A program made the translations under genes and the position numbers. Source: Geothrix oryzae (GTDB lineage: Bacteria > Acidobacteriota > Holophagae > Holophagales > Holophagaceae). Taken from it: 64,000 bases of DNA. This document shows positions 45,491-53,721 of the stretch, piece after piece. Within the stretch, counting starts at the first letter, position 1. Each line of letters opens with the position of its first letter. The stretch is from contig NZ_AP027079.1 of assembly GCF_030295385.1 (NCBI RefSeq), forward strand, positions 62,001 to 126,000. Direction: 5' to 3'. The notes beneath the pieces were generated by a model. The model was given only the letters and a program-made list of their open reading frames with translations. It searched no databases and was not told the origin of the DNA.

Positions 45491-46351
45491 ATGGTTCGCG
45501 CTGCCCTGATCCTCGCCCTCGCTGCCCTGGCGCCCGCCCCGATGCTGGGTGCCAGGGCGCCGAAGGCCGGGCGGGCCTCTGCGAAGCCCGGCGTCACTTA
45601 CCTCTACACCTACTACGATCGGCAGGGCCGCCTGGTGATCAACAACCTCCCCCCCAGCTACATGAAGGGGCAGGGGCTGGTGCTGAAGCATGTGGGCGTG
45701 GGCAAGGTGCGGCTCGCGATCACCACCGCGGAGATGGCCCGGGCCCTCAAGAGCCCGGAGCTCATCGCGATGGTGGACGAGATCGCCTCGGCCGAAGGCG
45801 TGGACATGCACCTGGCCCGCGCCATCATCCAGGCCGAGAGCGCCTTCAACTACAAGGCCCGGTCCAAGGCCGGGGCCCTGGGCCTCATGCAGCTGATGCC
45901 CTCCACGGCGGAGCGCTTCGGCGTCGTGGATCCCTTCGATCCGCGCCAGAACATCTCCGGCGGCGTGAAATACCTCAAGTGGCTCCACGACTACTACCAG
46001 GGGGACCTCACTCGGGTGGTGGCGGCCTACAACGCCGGCGAGGGCGCGGTGAACCGCCACAAGGGCATCCCGCCCTTCCGCGAGACCCGGGCCTATGTCC
46101 CGAAGGTGCTGGATCTCTACCAGCGCAAGGCCGTGCAGCCCGATCCCAAGCTGGCGGGCAGCATGGGGCTGCTCCAGAAGGGCCGGGGCGGCTTCAAGGT
46201 CGAGGAGCAGAAGACTGTGCCGGAGCCCACGGTCCAGCAGCGGGCGGCCACGCGCATCTACCAGTGGACCGATGCCAACGGCCGGGTCCAGATCAGCGAT
46301 CAGCCTCCGCCCAAGGGCACCGCCAGCGTGAAATCCTTCGGGGAGCCCTGA
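45491..46351 (+). CDS. lytic transglycosylase (SLT family) flanked by DUF4124-like modules
   Basis: The 286-residue product has a signal peptide (MVRAALILALAALAPAPMLGA). A short DUF4124-like segment follows (YLYTYYDRQGRLVINNLPP). The Slt domain (about 105-220) has the catalytic-glutamate segment IIQAESAFNYKARSKAGALGLMQLMPSTAERFG and VAAYNAGEGAVNRHKGIPPFRET. A second DUF4124-like segment closes the protein (IYQWTDANGRVQISDQPPPKG). The enzyme cleaves peptidoglycan glycan strands with 1,6-anhydromuramic acid formation. Two flanking DUF4124 units are unusual. Confidence 0.92.
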   Translation: MVRAALILALAALAPAPMLGARAPKAGRASAKPGVTYLYTYYDRQGRLVINNLPPSYMKGQGLVLKHVGVGKVRLAITTAEMARALKSPELIAMVDEIASAEGVDMHLARAIIQAESAFNYKARSKAGALGLMQLMPSTAERFGVVDPFDPRQNISGGVKYLKWLHDYYQGDLTRVVAAYNAGEGAVNRHKGIPPFRETRAYVPKVLDLYQRKAVQPDPKLAGSMGLLQKGRGGFKVEEQKTVPEPTVQQRAATRIYQWTDANGRVQISDQPPPKGTASVKSFGEP

Positions 46352-46375
46352 CCGCGTCTCCGTGAGGGAGATAAA

Positions 46376-46750
46376 TCAGGTCCGGTTCGCCTCGCCATCG
46401 CGCACGAAGCTCTCCAGGGCAGCCAGACTCGCCTGGAAGGCGGCTTCCAGCCGCGCCGGCAGGTCCGCACCGGCATCCACGGAACCGCTGCGGCCCAGCT
46501 GTTCGAGTTCGGCGCCCAGGGTGCGGAGGGTCTTGGCGCCCAGGGCCCCGGCGCCCCCTTTGAGGGCGTGTCCGGCCCGGGAGAGCGCCTCGGCATCCTG
46601 CTGGGCGATGGCCTGGAGGATGGCCTGGATGCGACGGGGCGTGTCGTCCTGGAAGATGCCGATCATTTCCGACACCAGGCCATGGGCGCCATCGTCCAAC
46701 TCCACCAGGTTCTGAAGGGTGGTCAGGTCGAGGAGGTCGGATGGGACCAT
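46376..46750 (-). CDS. histidine phosphotransfer (Hpt) domain protein
   Basis: The 124-residue product is a single Hpt domain: a four-helix bundle with the phospho-accepting histidine in AGHALKGGAGALGAKTL. The first helix begins MVPSDLLDLTTLQNLVELD. The chosen ATG has GGAG eight bases upstream; a start 16 codons earlier lacks one. Hpt proteins relay phosphoryl groups between hybrid histidine kinases and response regulators. No kinase or regulator is next to it, so its partners are encoded elsewhere. Confidence 0.9.
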   Translation of the reverse strand: MVPSDLLDLTTLQNLVELDDGAHGLVSEMIGIFQDDTPRRIQAILQAIAQQDAEALSRAGHALKGGAGALGAKTLRTLGAELEQLGRSGSVDAGADLPARLEAAFQASLAALESFVRDGEANRT

Positions 46751-46844
46751 GGGAGACTCCAAGGTCCCATGCTGAGGCAGGCGGGTCCGTTCGTCCAACG
46801 GGATCCCGGGTGTCCCGGGGAACGCTTGGGGTTACGCTGGAAAC

Positions 46845-47318
46845 ATGACCGAAACAACGCCCATGACCCCGGCGGAGACCGCCCTCTCCCTGCTGTTCCG
46901 CAAGCTCCACCCCCACCTGGAGGATGCTGCGCACGCCCTGGCCCGGGGGGCCGCCCGGCGCGACCTGGAGCGCCTGCACCTGAAGCTGATCACGGCCCGC
47001 CTCAAGACGGTGGAGCTCCTCGAAGCCGCCACCGAGACCCTGCCGGAGGACGCCCCCCTGGCCGAGACGCTGGATACCCTGGCGGCCAACCTCACGCCCG
47101 TGGGGGAGAGCTACCGGCAGAGCCTCGTGCTCACCCAGCTCTGCCTGGAAGAGGCCCCGGCGGAGCTGCTGCCCCATGCGCCGGAGGGCTGCGTGGCCGG
47201 GTCGACCTGGGGGCCGCGGATGACGGATTTCCTCGCCCATCTGAAGGACCCCGACTTCCAGGCCCGGCGGCGCTGGGAGGCCGTAGCGGAGGACATCGGC
47301 GAGACCGAGGAGGAGTGA
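46845..47318 (+). CDS. small helical protein of unknown function
   Basis: The 157-residue protein is largely helical and acidic, without signal peptide or membrane segment. I recognise no family. It is divergent from the Hpt gene, with TTACGCTGG just ahead of its ATG resembling the recurrent -10 element. Coding is supported by the high G/C at third positions and the uninterrupted frame. Confidence 0.7.
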   Translation: MTETTPMTPAETALSLLFRKLHPHLEDAAHALARGAARRDLERLHLKLITARLKTVELLEAATETLPEDAPLAETLDTLAANLTPVGESYRQSLVLTQLCLEEAPAELLPHAPEGCVAGSTWGPRMTDFLAHLKDPDFQARRRWEAVAEDIGETEEE

Positions 47319-47332
47319 TCCCCCTCCGTCGG

Positions 47333-47370
47333 TTCAATAATTCATACTAATTTAGTCAAGATTGTGACCC
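47333..47370 (+). promoter_or_regulatory. AT-rich island with palindrome ACTAA-T-TTAGT ahead of the hemerythrin gene
   Basis: In an otherwise GC-rich region this stretch holds ACTAATTTAGT (47346-47356), an inverted repeat extended to ATACTAATTTAGTCAA. It could be the operator of an Rrf2-type or similar regulator plus promoter bases. The regulator is not identifiable here. Confidence 0.4.
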
Positions 47371-47431
47371 CCTTCACCGGCGAGGGATTCCAGAGTGGAG
47401 GTCCGGCCCGTCGGCCGGCTCTGGGGGATCC

Positions 47432-47851
47432 ATGAACCTCGACCGCTACCACGAGCAGCATGCGGACATCCGCCAGCAGGTGAAGGACCTGCAGCAGCGG
47501 ATCGAGCCCGAGGCCCTGGCCGCCGACCCCGGTGCCGCCCGGCAGAGCCTGGTGACCCTGGGCGCCCGGCTGAACATCCACCTCGCCTTCGAGGACACGG
47601 CCCTCTATCCGACGGTTCTCAAGCACCCCGACCTCCGGGTCCAGCAGCGGACCCGCCAGTACATGGAAGAGATGGGCGGGATCAAGGCGGCCCTGAAGGA
47701 ACACCTGCAGCGGTGGCTGTCGACGGGGCGCGTCCAGGCGGAGGCGCCGACCTTCCGGAAGGAAACGCTCGCGATCCTGCAGGCGCTGGGGGCCCGGCTG
47801 GAGGCTGAAGACCGAGACTTCTACCCGATGCTGGAGACGCTGGCCGTCTAG
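47432..47851 (+). CDS. hemerythrin-domain protein
   Basis: The 139-residue helical protein has the HHE-type iron ligands: His7/His10 in YHEQHADI, HLAFEDTALYP (His-x3-Glu), a middle histidine in KEHLQRW, and EAEDRDFYPML at the end. Hemerythrins bind O2 or sense it; related HHE proteins take part in nitric-oxide or iron responses. The AT-rich palindrome upstream suggests regulated expression. GGGGGA precedes the ATG. Confidence 0.9.
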   Translation: MNLDRYHEQHADIRQQVKDLQQRIEPEALAADPGAARQSLVTLGARLNIHLAFEDTALYPTVLKHPDLRVQQRTRQYMEEMGGIKAALKEHLQRWLSTGRVQAEAPTFRKETLAILQALGARLEAEDRDFYPMLETLAV

Positions 47852-47908
47852 TTAGACCTCGGCAATGAGCTCGATCTCGACCGGGGGCCCCGCTCCGCGA
47901 GCCAAAGG
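47852..47908 (-). pseudogene. 3' remnant of a second ridA-like gene
   Basis: On the minus strand this segment reads ...RGAGPPVEIELIAEV and TAA, the same nine last residues (VEIELIAEV) as the intact RidA at 48010-48384. Codons differ at several third positions and the stop differs (TAA versus TAG), so it looks like a diverged paralogue rather than a fresh duplication. The region just upstream does not continue in frame as a Rid domain. It ends at the stop of the hemerythrin gene. Confidence 0.5.
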
Positions 47909-48009
47909 CGAGTGGGAGCCCACGGCGGTGCCGTGGGCAATCGCGGGCAGCCAGGGCCGCGTGCGCCGAGGCGGAGCCGAGCGCCCAGCGGCCAAGGGAG
48001 GGGCTGGAT

Positions 48010-48384
48010 CTAGACCTCGGCGATGAGTTCGATCTCCACCTTGGCCCCGCGGGGGAGCGCCGCCACCTGCACGGTGCTGCGGGCGGGCTTGGCGCCGCCG
48101 AGCGCCTTCTCATAGACGGCGTTGAAGGCGGCGAAGTCGGCCATGTCGGTGAGGAACACGGTGGTCTTCACCACGCGATCCCAGCCGGTGTTGGCGGCGG
48201 CGAGGACGGCGGCGAGATTCTTCATCACCTGCTCAGCCTGGGGCTCGATGGAGCCCGTGACCATCTCCATGGTCTCGGGCACGAGGGGGATCTGGCCCGA
48301 GGTGAAGAGGTGGCCGCCGGAAATCTGGGCCTGGCTGTAGGGGCCGATGGCGGAGGGGGCGTTCGGGGTGCTGATGGTGCGCAT
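48010..48384 (-). CDS. ridA: RidA-family enamine/imine deaminase
   Basis: RidA hydrolyses reactive enamine/imine intermediates made by PLP enzymes such as threonine dehydratase. The 124-residue protein has the family pattern: NAPSAIGPYSQAQ, LFTSGQIPLVPET, QVMKNLAAVLAAANTGWDRVVKTTVFLTDMADFAAFNAVYEKALG, and ARSTVQVAALPRGAKVEIE with the catalytic arginine. TAGACTGG lies about 20 bases before the ATG. Confidence 0.95.
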   Translation of the reverse strand: MRTISTPNAPSAIGPYSQAQISGGHLFTSGQIPLVPETMEMVTGSIEPQAEQVMKNLAAVLAAANTGWDRVVKTTVFLTDMADFAAFNAVYEKALGGAKPARSTVQVAALPRGAKVEIELIAEV

Positions 48385-48405
48385 GGGAACTCCAGGAGAG
48401 CCAGT

Positions 48406-49383
48406 CTAGCTCTGACCGTTCTTTTTGCCCCAGCGTCGCTTTTTGTGGCGCCAGTTGCGGTTGGGGCGGGTGACAGAGGGAATGGGGGTGTCGAAAGGGG
48501 AGGCGGGCTGCTCGGGTTCGTCTTCGCCCTCGCCGTCATCCAACCGGCGGGGCCCCTCCTCGATCTGCTGCAGCACCCACTGGGCCGTGCGGTGCATGAG
48601 GGCGGCGAGGCAGAGGCTCGTCTCAATGCGGGCGTGGGGCAGGGGTCCCAGCTGGGTGAACACAGAGGGATCCGGCGGGATCACCCGCGGGATCCCGACC
48701 TCGGGCAGGGGCATGGGCAGGGCATCGTAGGCCTCGTCGGGCAGGCGCCGCCAGGGCTCGGGCTGGGCCTGTTCGCGACCGAGGAGGTCCGCCACGGTCT
48801 GCCGCTTTTTGGGCGGGCGACCCCGCTTCTTCGGAGCCGCCACGGCGGCGGCATCCAGGGCCGACTGGAGGGCCTGCATCACCTCGTCGCGGGTCTTGCC
48901 CCGCAGATCGAAGAGCAGCCAGGGATCGCGGTCCAGGGCTTCCGCCATCACATAGCAGACCGCCGCCACATGCTTGCAGGGGTTGGCCCAGTCCGGGCAG
49001 TCGCAGTGGGTCTGCAACTCCTTGGGCACGCGCGGGTAGAGGCTGGCGCCCGCCTCGCGGAAGGTCTCGTCCAGGCCCTGGGGCATCTCGCCCGCCAGCA
49101 GGGAGGCCACGAAGCGGCTCTCCTGTGCGATGCGGTCCAGGGCCTTCTCCCACTGGGTGGGGGTGAGGGCCGGCAGGCCGAGGGTCACATTGTAGGTTTT
49201 GCGCCCGTGGACGCGGGCCTGGATCTCGCCGGGCTGCACGCCGAAGTGCGACACATGGCCATCCTCCGCGTACTTCTTGCCGCGGGGCAGGCGGTTCTCG
49301 TAGTCATCCCCCAGCTTCTCGAGGCCCTGGATCCAGAGGCGGCCCCACCAGGTGGCGCCGAAGCGGTCGGCGTGGCTGATCAT
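48406..49383 (-). CDS. SWIM zinc-finger protein, partner of the SNF2 helicase
   Basis: The 325-residue protein has a SWIM domain at about residues 120-165: HCDCPDWANPCKHVAAVCYV (C-x-C ... C-x-H zinc ligands). The N-terminal part starts WWGRLWIQGLE, typical of bacterial SWIM proteins that accompany SNF2 helicases. A Lys/Arg-rich segment (KKRGRPPKKRQ, an AT-hook-like GRP core) lies at about 190. It overlaps the SNF2 gene by four bases. Such pairs occur widely; the DNA or protein target is not known. Confidence 0.92.
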   Translation of the reverse strand: MISHADRFGATWWGRLWIQGLEKLGDDYENRLPRGKKYAEDGHVSHFGVQPGEIQARVHGRKTYNVTLGLPALTPTQWEKALDRIAQESRFVASLLAGEMPQGLDETFREAGASLYPRVPKELQTHCDCPDWANPCKHVAAVCYVMAEALDRDPWLLFDLRGKTRDEVMQALQSALDAAAVAAPKKRGRPPKKRQTVADLLGREQAQPEPWRRLPDEAYDALPMPLPEVGIPRVIPPDPSVFTQLGPLPHARIETSLCLAALMHRTAQWVLQQIEEGPRRLDDGEGEDEPEQPASPFDTPIPSVTRPNRNWRHKKRRWGKKNGQS

Positions 49384-52300
49384 GGCGCCACCTCCTTGAC
49401 CTTGCGCCGGACGGGCTTGGGCTCTGACTTCGCCTCGGGCTCCTCGCCGTTGCCTTCATCGGGATCCAGCAGCTCGGCATCGGGATCCAGGGCGACCAGG
49501 CGGCGCAGCGCGTCGTCGTCCAGCTCGGTGAGCCAGCCTTCGCCGGTGCCCACCACGCGGTCCGCCAGGTCCCGCTTGGATTCCAGCAGAGCATCGATCT
49601 TCTCTTCCAGCGTGCCGATGGTGACGAGCTTGTGCACCTGCACATTCTTCGTCTGTCCGATGCGGTAGGTGCGGTCCGTGGCCTGGTCCTCAACGGCGGG
49701 GTTCCACCAGCGGTCGAAGTGGAAGACATGGGTGGCGGCCGTGAGGTTGAGGCCCACACCACCGGCCTTGAGGCTCAGCAGCAGCACCGGCGACGAGTCG
49801 GGATCCTCCTGGAAGCTCCGCACCAGTTCGTCGCGGCCCTCCCGGGTGGTCCCGCCATGGAGGAAGGGCAGCTCGAAGCCCAGGGCGTCCTGGAGGTGGA
49901 TCTGGAGGCGGTCGCCCATCTCCTTGAACTGGGTGAAGACCAGGGCCCGCTCGCCGGCTTCCACGACCTCCTCGAGCATCTCCGTGAGGCGGTCCAGCTT
50001 GCCGCTGCGGCCGCGGTAGGGGCCCTGGGCCTTCAGGAACTGGCTGGGGTGGTTGCAGATCTGCTTGAGGTGTGTGAGCAGGGCCAGGATGCGGCCCCGG
50101 CGCTCGATGCCGCTGACGGCGTCCAGCTCCTCGTCCATCTTCTCGACGCGGTACTGGTAGAGCTCGGCCTGCTCGCGGCTCAGCGTGGTGAAGACCTTCA
50201 TCTCCTGCTTCTCGGGCAGGTCCTGGATGATGGTCTTGTCGCTCTTGAGGCGGCGGAGGATGAAGGGGCCGATGCGCTGGCGCAGCTCGGCGGCGGCGTC
50301 GGGATCGCGGTACTTCTCGATGGGTGTCGCGAAGTGCTCCTTGAACTGGGTTTCGCTGCCGAGGTAGCCAGGCAGGCCGGCGCTCATGATCGCCCAGAGC
50401 TCCGTGAGGCGGTTCTCGATGGGCGTGCCGGTGAGGGCCAGCCGGAAGCTCCCCCGCAGCTTGCGGATGGCTTTGGCCTGGGCCGATCCGGCGTTCTTGA
50501 TGGCCTGGGCCTCATCGACCACCACCATCCCCCAGGCGCGGGAGGCGAAGGTCTCCTCCTCGCGGCGGACGACGCCGTAGGTGGTGAGCACCAGGGTGTG
50601 GGGCTTGAAGGTGGCGGGCAGGCGGTTCCGGTTGTTGCCGTGGTGGACGAAGACCGGCACGCTGGGGGCGAACTTGGCCAGCTCGCGCTCCCAGTTGCCC
50701 AGCAGGGAGGTGGGGCAGACCAGCAGGGTGGCGGGGCCGTGCTGGGGGCTCTGCTCCTGGCGGTGCAGCAGCAGGGCCAGCACCTGGATGGTCTTGCCGA
50801 GGCCCATGTCGTCCGCGAGGATGCCGCCCAGGCCGAGGCGGGACAGGCCCTCCAGCCAGGCGAGGCCGCGCAGCTGGTAGGGGCGCAGCTGGCCGTGGAA
50901 GGTGGCGGGCTGGGTGATGGGCTTGTCGGGGAGGACCTTCAGGTCGTCGAGGGCCGCGCCAAAGTCGCCGGCCACTTCCACCTCGATGGCCTCGCTCACG
51001 CCGGGGATGCGCGCGGTGCCGGTGAGGGCCGCGGCCAGGGCCTCGCCCTTGGTCATGCTCTCGAAGCCCGCACCCCGGCTGGCCTGGATGACCGTCGAGA
51101 TCTGCTTGAGGGTCTCGGGATCGAGGGCCACCCACTTGCCCTTCCAGGCCACCAGCGGGTGCTTGAGGCTCGCCATCTGGGCGAAGTCCTCCACGCTCAG
51201 CGCATCGTCGCCCAGCATGAGCGACCAGTCGGCGCTGACGCTGCCGTCGAGCCCGGCCTGGGCCAGGGGCTCGTCCTCCTCCACGCTGCGGGCGCCCAGG
51301 CGGACCTTCGCGCGCAGGCGCTTGGCCCCGCCGAAATCCGCCAGGTCCCCGGGGATGTGGACGAGGAAGCCGGCCTCCTTCAGTTGGGCGGCGCCGCGGG
51401 TGAGGAAGCTCCAGGCCTCCGTGGGCCTCAGCACCAGATCCTCGGGCCGCTGGCCGGAGAGGGCCCGCTCCAGGGCGGGGAAGAAGGGCACGGCGCGGGC
51501 CAGGCCGCGCAGCAGGGTCTGGCGGGCCTGAAGCACCTCGGGCTCGGTGGACGGCTCCCAGAGCCGGGCCACGCCCAGGTCGGTCCCGGCTTCCGTCTCC
51601 AGGCCCACCTTCAGGATCCAGCCCTCTTCCGCCAGCCGGTCCGCGTCCTGGACGGTCTGGTCGGCCGCGGGCACGGGCGGGGCTTCCAGCCGCAGGCTGG
51701 GGCGCACCCACTGGGGTCGCGCGCCCTCGCTCCACTGGGCCAGCTGCTCGCCCAGGGTGCGCTCGGTGATGCCGATGGTGGGGAATTCGGGCAGCTGGTG
51801 GGAGAGGGCCACCATGAGGCGCTCGTCCCAGGGCAGCCGGTCGCGCTTGTGGCCCCGGAGCCGGTGGATGAGGCCCAGGCGGGGGTCGTCCCCGGCCCGC
51901 AGGCCCCCGGCCACGAAGCGCATGATGAAGTCCGCGCCGTCCTCCAGGAAGGCCGTCAGCACGGCGTCGGCGGCGGGGGGCATGGCCAGGTCATCTTCGA
52001 TGTCGAAGGCATCCAGGTCGCCCAGGGCCACGGTCTTGGTGAAGGCCCAGGTGTCGTTCTCGGGGAAGGCCAGGGCCGCCGGGGGCATGGCCTCGGCGAG
52101 CTGGCGCAGGGCGGCCCGGTCGGAGGGGCTGGTGAGGCTCACGCCCCAGCGGGCCTTCCAGGGCTGGCCCTTGGTGTCCAGCTGGGGAAGGATGGCCCCG
52201 CGGACCACCAGCGACTGGAGCAGGCGCAGGGCCGTGGCCCAGTAGCGCAGGGTGGGGCCGGCGTTTCCGGGGTGGAGGGCCAGGGAGGACAGCCAGGGGT

Positions 52301-52517
52301 AAGCCCGCTGCCACCGCAGGGGCACGGCGTGCATCTCCACCAGGGTGGCGTCCGGCAGGAAGATCTGGGCCTTGGCTGGGGTGAGGCGCTCCCGGCCCTG
52401 GAGTTCGCCGGGCAGCGTGCGGAGGGCGCGCACCCACTCCGCGGCCCCAACGGCCTCGGGCATGCAGAGCAGGAAGCCCCGATCTTGGGGGCGGTACTGG
52501 ATGAAGGGGTTCAACAT
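49380..52517 (-). CDS. SNF2-family helicase/translocase
   Basis: From ATG 52517 the protein has 1045 residues; a TTG at 52586 would add 23 residues coded by repeat DNA. The N-terminal half (1-520) is the bacterial SNF2-associated region. The motor domain has Walker A DDMGLGKT (569-576), DEAQ in place of DEGH (668-671), LTGTPIENRL, and at the C-terminal lobe LKAGGVGLNLTAATHVFHFDRWWNPAVEDQATDRTYRIGQT. Swi2/Snf2 proteins translocate on dsDNA and displace bound proteins. The SWIM gene is co-translated. Confidence 0.95.
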   Translation of the reverse strand: MLNPFIQYRPQDRGFLLCMPEAVGAAEWVRALRTLPGELQGRERLTPAKAQIFLPDATLVEMHAVPLRWQRAYPWLSSLALHPGNAGPTLRYWATALRLLQSLVVRGAILPQLDTKGQPWKARWGVSLTSPSDRAALRQLAEAMPPAALAFPENDTWAFTKTVALGDLDAFDIEDDLAMPPAADAVLTAFLEDGADFIMRFVAGGLRAGDDPRLGLIHRLRGHKRDRLPWDERLMVALSHQLPEFPTIGITERTLGEQLAQWSEGARPQWVRPSLRLEAPPVPAADQTVQDADRLAEEGWILKVGLETEAGTDLGVARLWEPSTEPEVLQARQTLLRGLARAVPFFPALERALSGQRPEDLVLRPTEAWSFLTRGAAQLKEAGFLVHIPGDLADFGGAKRLRAKVRLGARSVEEDEPLAQAGLDGSVSADWSLMLGDDALSVEDFAQMASLKHPLVAWKGKWVALDPETLKQISTVIQASRGAGFESMTKGEALAAALTGTARIPGVSEAIEVEVAGDFGAALDDLKVLPDKPITQPATFHGQLRPYQLRGLAWLEGLSRLGLGGILADDMGLGKTIQVLALLLHRQEQSPQHGPATLLVCPTSLLGNWERELAKFAPSVPVFVHHGNNRNRLPATFKPHTLVLTTYGVVRREEETFASRAWGMVVVDEAQAIKNAGSAQAKAIRKLRGSFRLALTGTPIENRLTELWAIMSAGLPGYLGSETQFKEHFATPIEKYRDPDAAAELRQRIGPFILRRLKSDKTIIQDLPEKQEMKVFTTLSREQAELYQYRVEKMDEELDAVSGIERRGRILALLTHLKQICNHPSQFLKAQGPYRGRSGKLDRLTEMLEEVVEAGERALVFTQFKEMGDRLQIHLQDALGFELPFLHGGTTREGRDELVRSFQEDPDSSPVLLLSLKAGGVGLNLTAATHVFHFDRWWNPAVEDQATDRTYRIGQTKNVQVHKLVTIGTLEEKIDALLESKRDLADRVVGTGEGWLTELDDDALRRLVALDPDAELLDPDEGNGEEPEAKSEPKPVRRKVKEVAP

Positions 52518-52522
52518 GAAGG

Positions 52523-52550
52523 GGCTGTAGGCTGTAGGCAGCGGGCTGTG
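52523..52550 (+). repeat. four tandem heptamers (GGCTGTA type)
   Basis: GGCTGTA, GGCTGTA, GGCAGCG, GGCTGTG lie in the intergenic stretch between the SNF2 start and rpiB. Longer near-copies of a 22-base segment flank it: 52499-52520 and 52550-52572 (GGATGAAGGGGTT / GGATGAAAGGGTT). The whole gap seems built from short duplications. Confidence 0.75.
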
Positions 52551-52567
52551 GATGAAAGGGTTGAAGG

Positions 52568-52999
52568 ATGAAACTCGGATTTGCAAGCGATCATGCGGGG
52601 TTCGACCTGAAAGAGCGGCTCAAGACCTGGGCCCTGAGTCAGGGGCATGAAGTGGTGGATTTCGGCACGGATGGAACGGCCTCGGTGGACTACCCGGATT
52701 TCGCGCATCGGGCGGCGGAGGGCCGGGACCGGTGGGAACGCCTGGTGCTGGTCTGCGGATCCGGCATCGGCATCAGCATCGCGGCAAACCGCCATGCTGG
52801 CATCCGCTGCGCACTGGTGACCTCCCCTGAGCACGCGGCGCTGGCTCGGCAGCACAATGACGCGAACGCCATCGCTTTCGGCCAGCGGCTGACGGATCCG
52901 CTCAAGGCGGAATACTACCTCAAATCGTTCCTGGAAACACCTTTTGAAGGAGGGCGCCACCAGGGGCGGGTGGACAAGATCGAATGGAAGGGCTGCTGA
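52568..52999 (+). CDS. rpiB: ribose-5-phosphate isomerase B
   Basis: RpiB interconverts ribose 5-phosphate and ribulose 5-phosphate in the pentose phosphate pathway. The 143-residue length is normal. It has FASDHAGFDLKERLK, DFGTDGTASVDYPDFA, the active-site loop VCGSGIGISIAANRHAGIR and ARQHNDANAIAFGQR. It is co-transcribed with rph, whose ATG overlaps the stop (TGATG). A ribosome site GAAGG sits at the end of the heptamer-repeat region. Confidence 0.96.
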   Translation: MKLGFASDHAGFDLKERLKTWALSQGHEVVDFGTDGTASVDYPDFAHRAAEGRDRWERLVLVCGSGIGISIAANRHAGIRCALVTSPEHAALARQHNDANAIAFGQRLTDPLKAEYYLKSFLETPFEGGRHQGRVDKIEWKGC

Positions 53000-53721
53000 T
53001 GCGCGGGAATGGCGAGCTTCGAAGCCTGGTCTTTGAGACGGGCGTGCAGCTCCACGCGGCCGGCTCCTGCCTGGTGAAAGTGGGCCGGACCCATGTCCTG
53101 TGCGCCGCCAGCCTGGAGGCCAAGGTGCCGGGGTGGATGAAGGGACGGGGCACCGGCTGGCTCACGGCCGAATACGGCATGCTCCCCGCGGCCACGAACA
53201 CGCGGTCAGACCGCGAGGCCACCAAGGGGAAGCAGCAGGGACGCACCGTGGAGATCCAGCGGCTCATCGGGCGCAGCCTGCGGCAGGCGGTGGACCTGGC
53301 CGCCCTGGGCGAGCGCACCCTCTCGGTGGACTGCGATGTGCTGAACGCCGATGGTGGCACCCGCTGCGCGGCCATCACCGGCGCCTGGGTGGCCGTGGCG
53401 CTGGCGCTGCGGTCCCAGGGGCTGGAGGCGGCCCTGATCCGCCAGCTGGCGGCCGTGAGCGTGGGCCTCGTTGAGGCCGGCGAGGGCCGCCGGGGCCTGG
53501 TGCTGGACCTGGAATATGAAGAGGATCATCGGGCCGCCGTGGACTGCAACCTGGTGGCGGCGCGCCCGACGATGGGGGCGGGCGGGGACTTGATGCTGGT
53601 GGAATGGCAGGGCACGGGCGAGGGCCGCCCGTTCAGCCGGGCCGAGGCGGATGGCCTCGTGGACCTGGGGCTGGCCGGGTGCGCGACGCTCATGGAGGTT
53701 CAGCGGGCGGCCCTCGCATGA
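52999..53721 (+). CDS. rph: ribonuclease PH
   Basis: RNase PH trims tRNA 3' ends by phosphorolysis. The 240-residue protein begins RGNGELRSLVFETG and has THVLCAASLE, WLTAEYGMLPAATNTR, the phosphate-binding GRTVEIQRLIGRSLRQAVDL and SVDCDVLNADGGTRCAAITGAWVA. I prefer ATG 52999, overlapping the rpiB stop, to ATG 52984. Its own stop overlaps the start of the patatin gene (ATGA). Confidence 0.96.
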   Translation: MRGNGELRSLVFETGVQLHAAGSCLVKVGRTHVLCAASLEAKVPGWMKGRGTGWLTAEYGMLPAATNTRSDREATKGKQQGRTVEIQRLIGRSLRQAVDLAALGERTLSVDCDVLNADGGTRCAAITGAWVAVALALRSQGLEAALIRQLAAVSVGLVEAGEGRRGLVLDLEYEEDHRAAVDCNLVAARPTMGAGGDLMLVEWQGTGEGRPFSRAEADGLVDLGLAGCATLMEVQRAALA

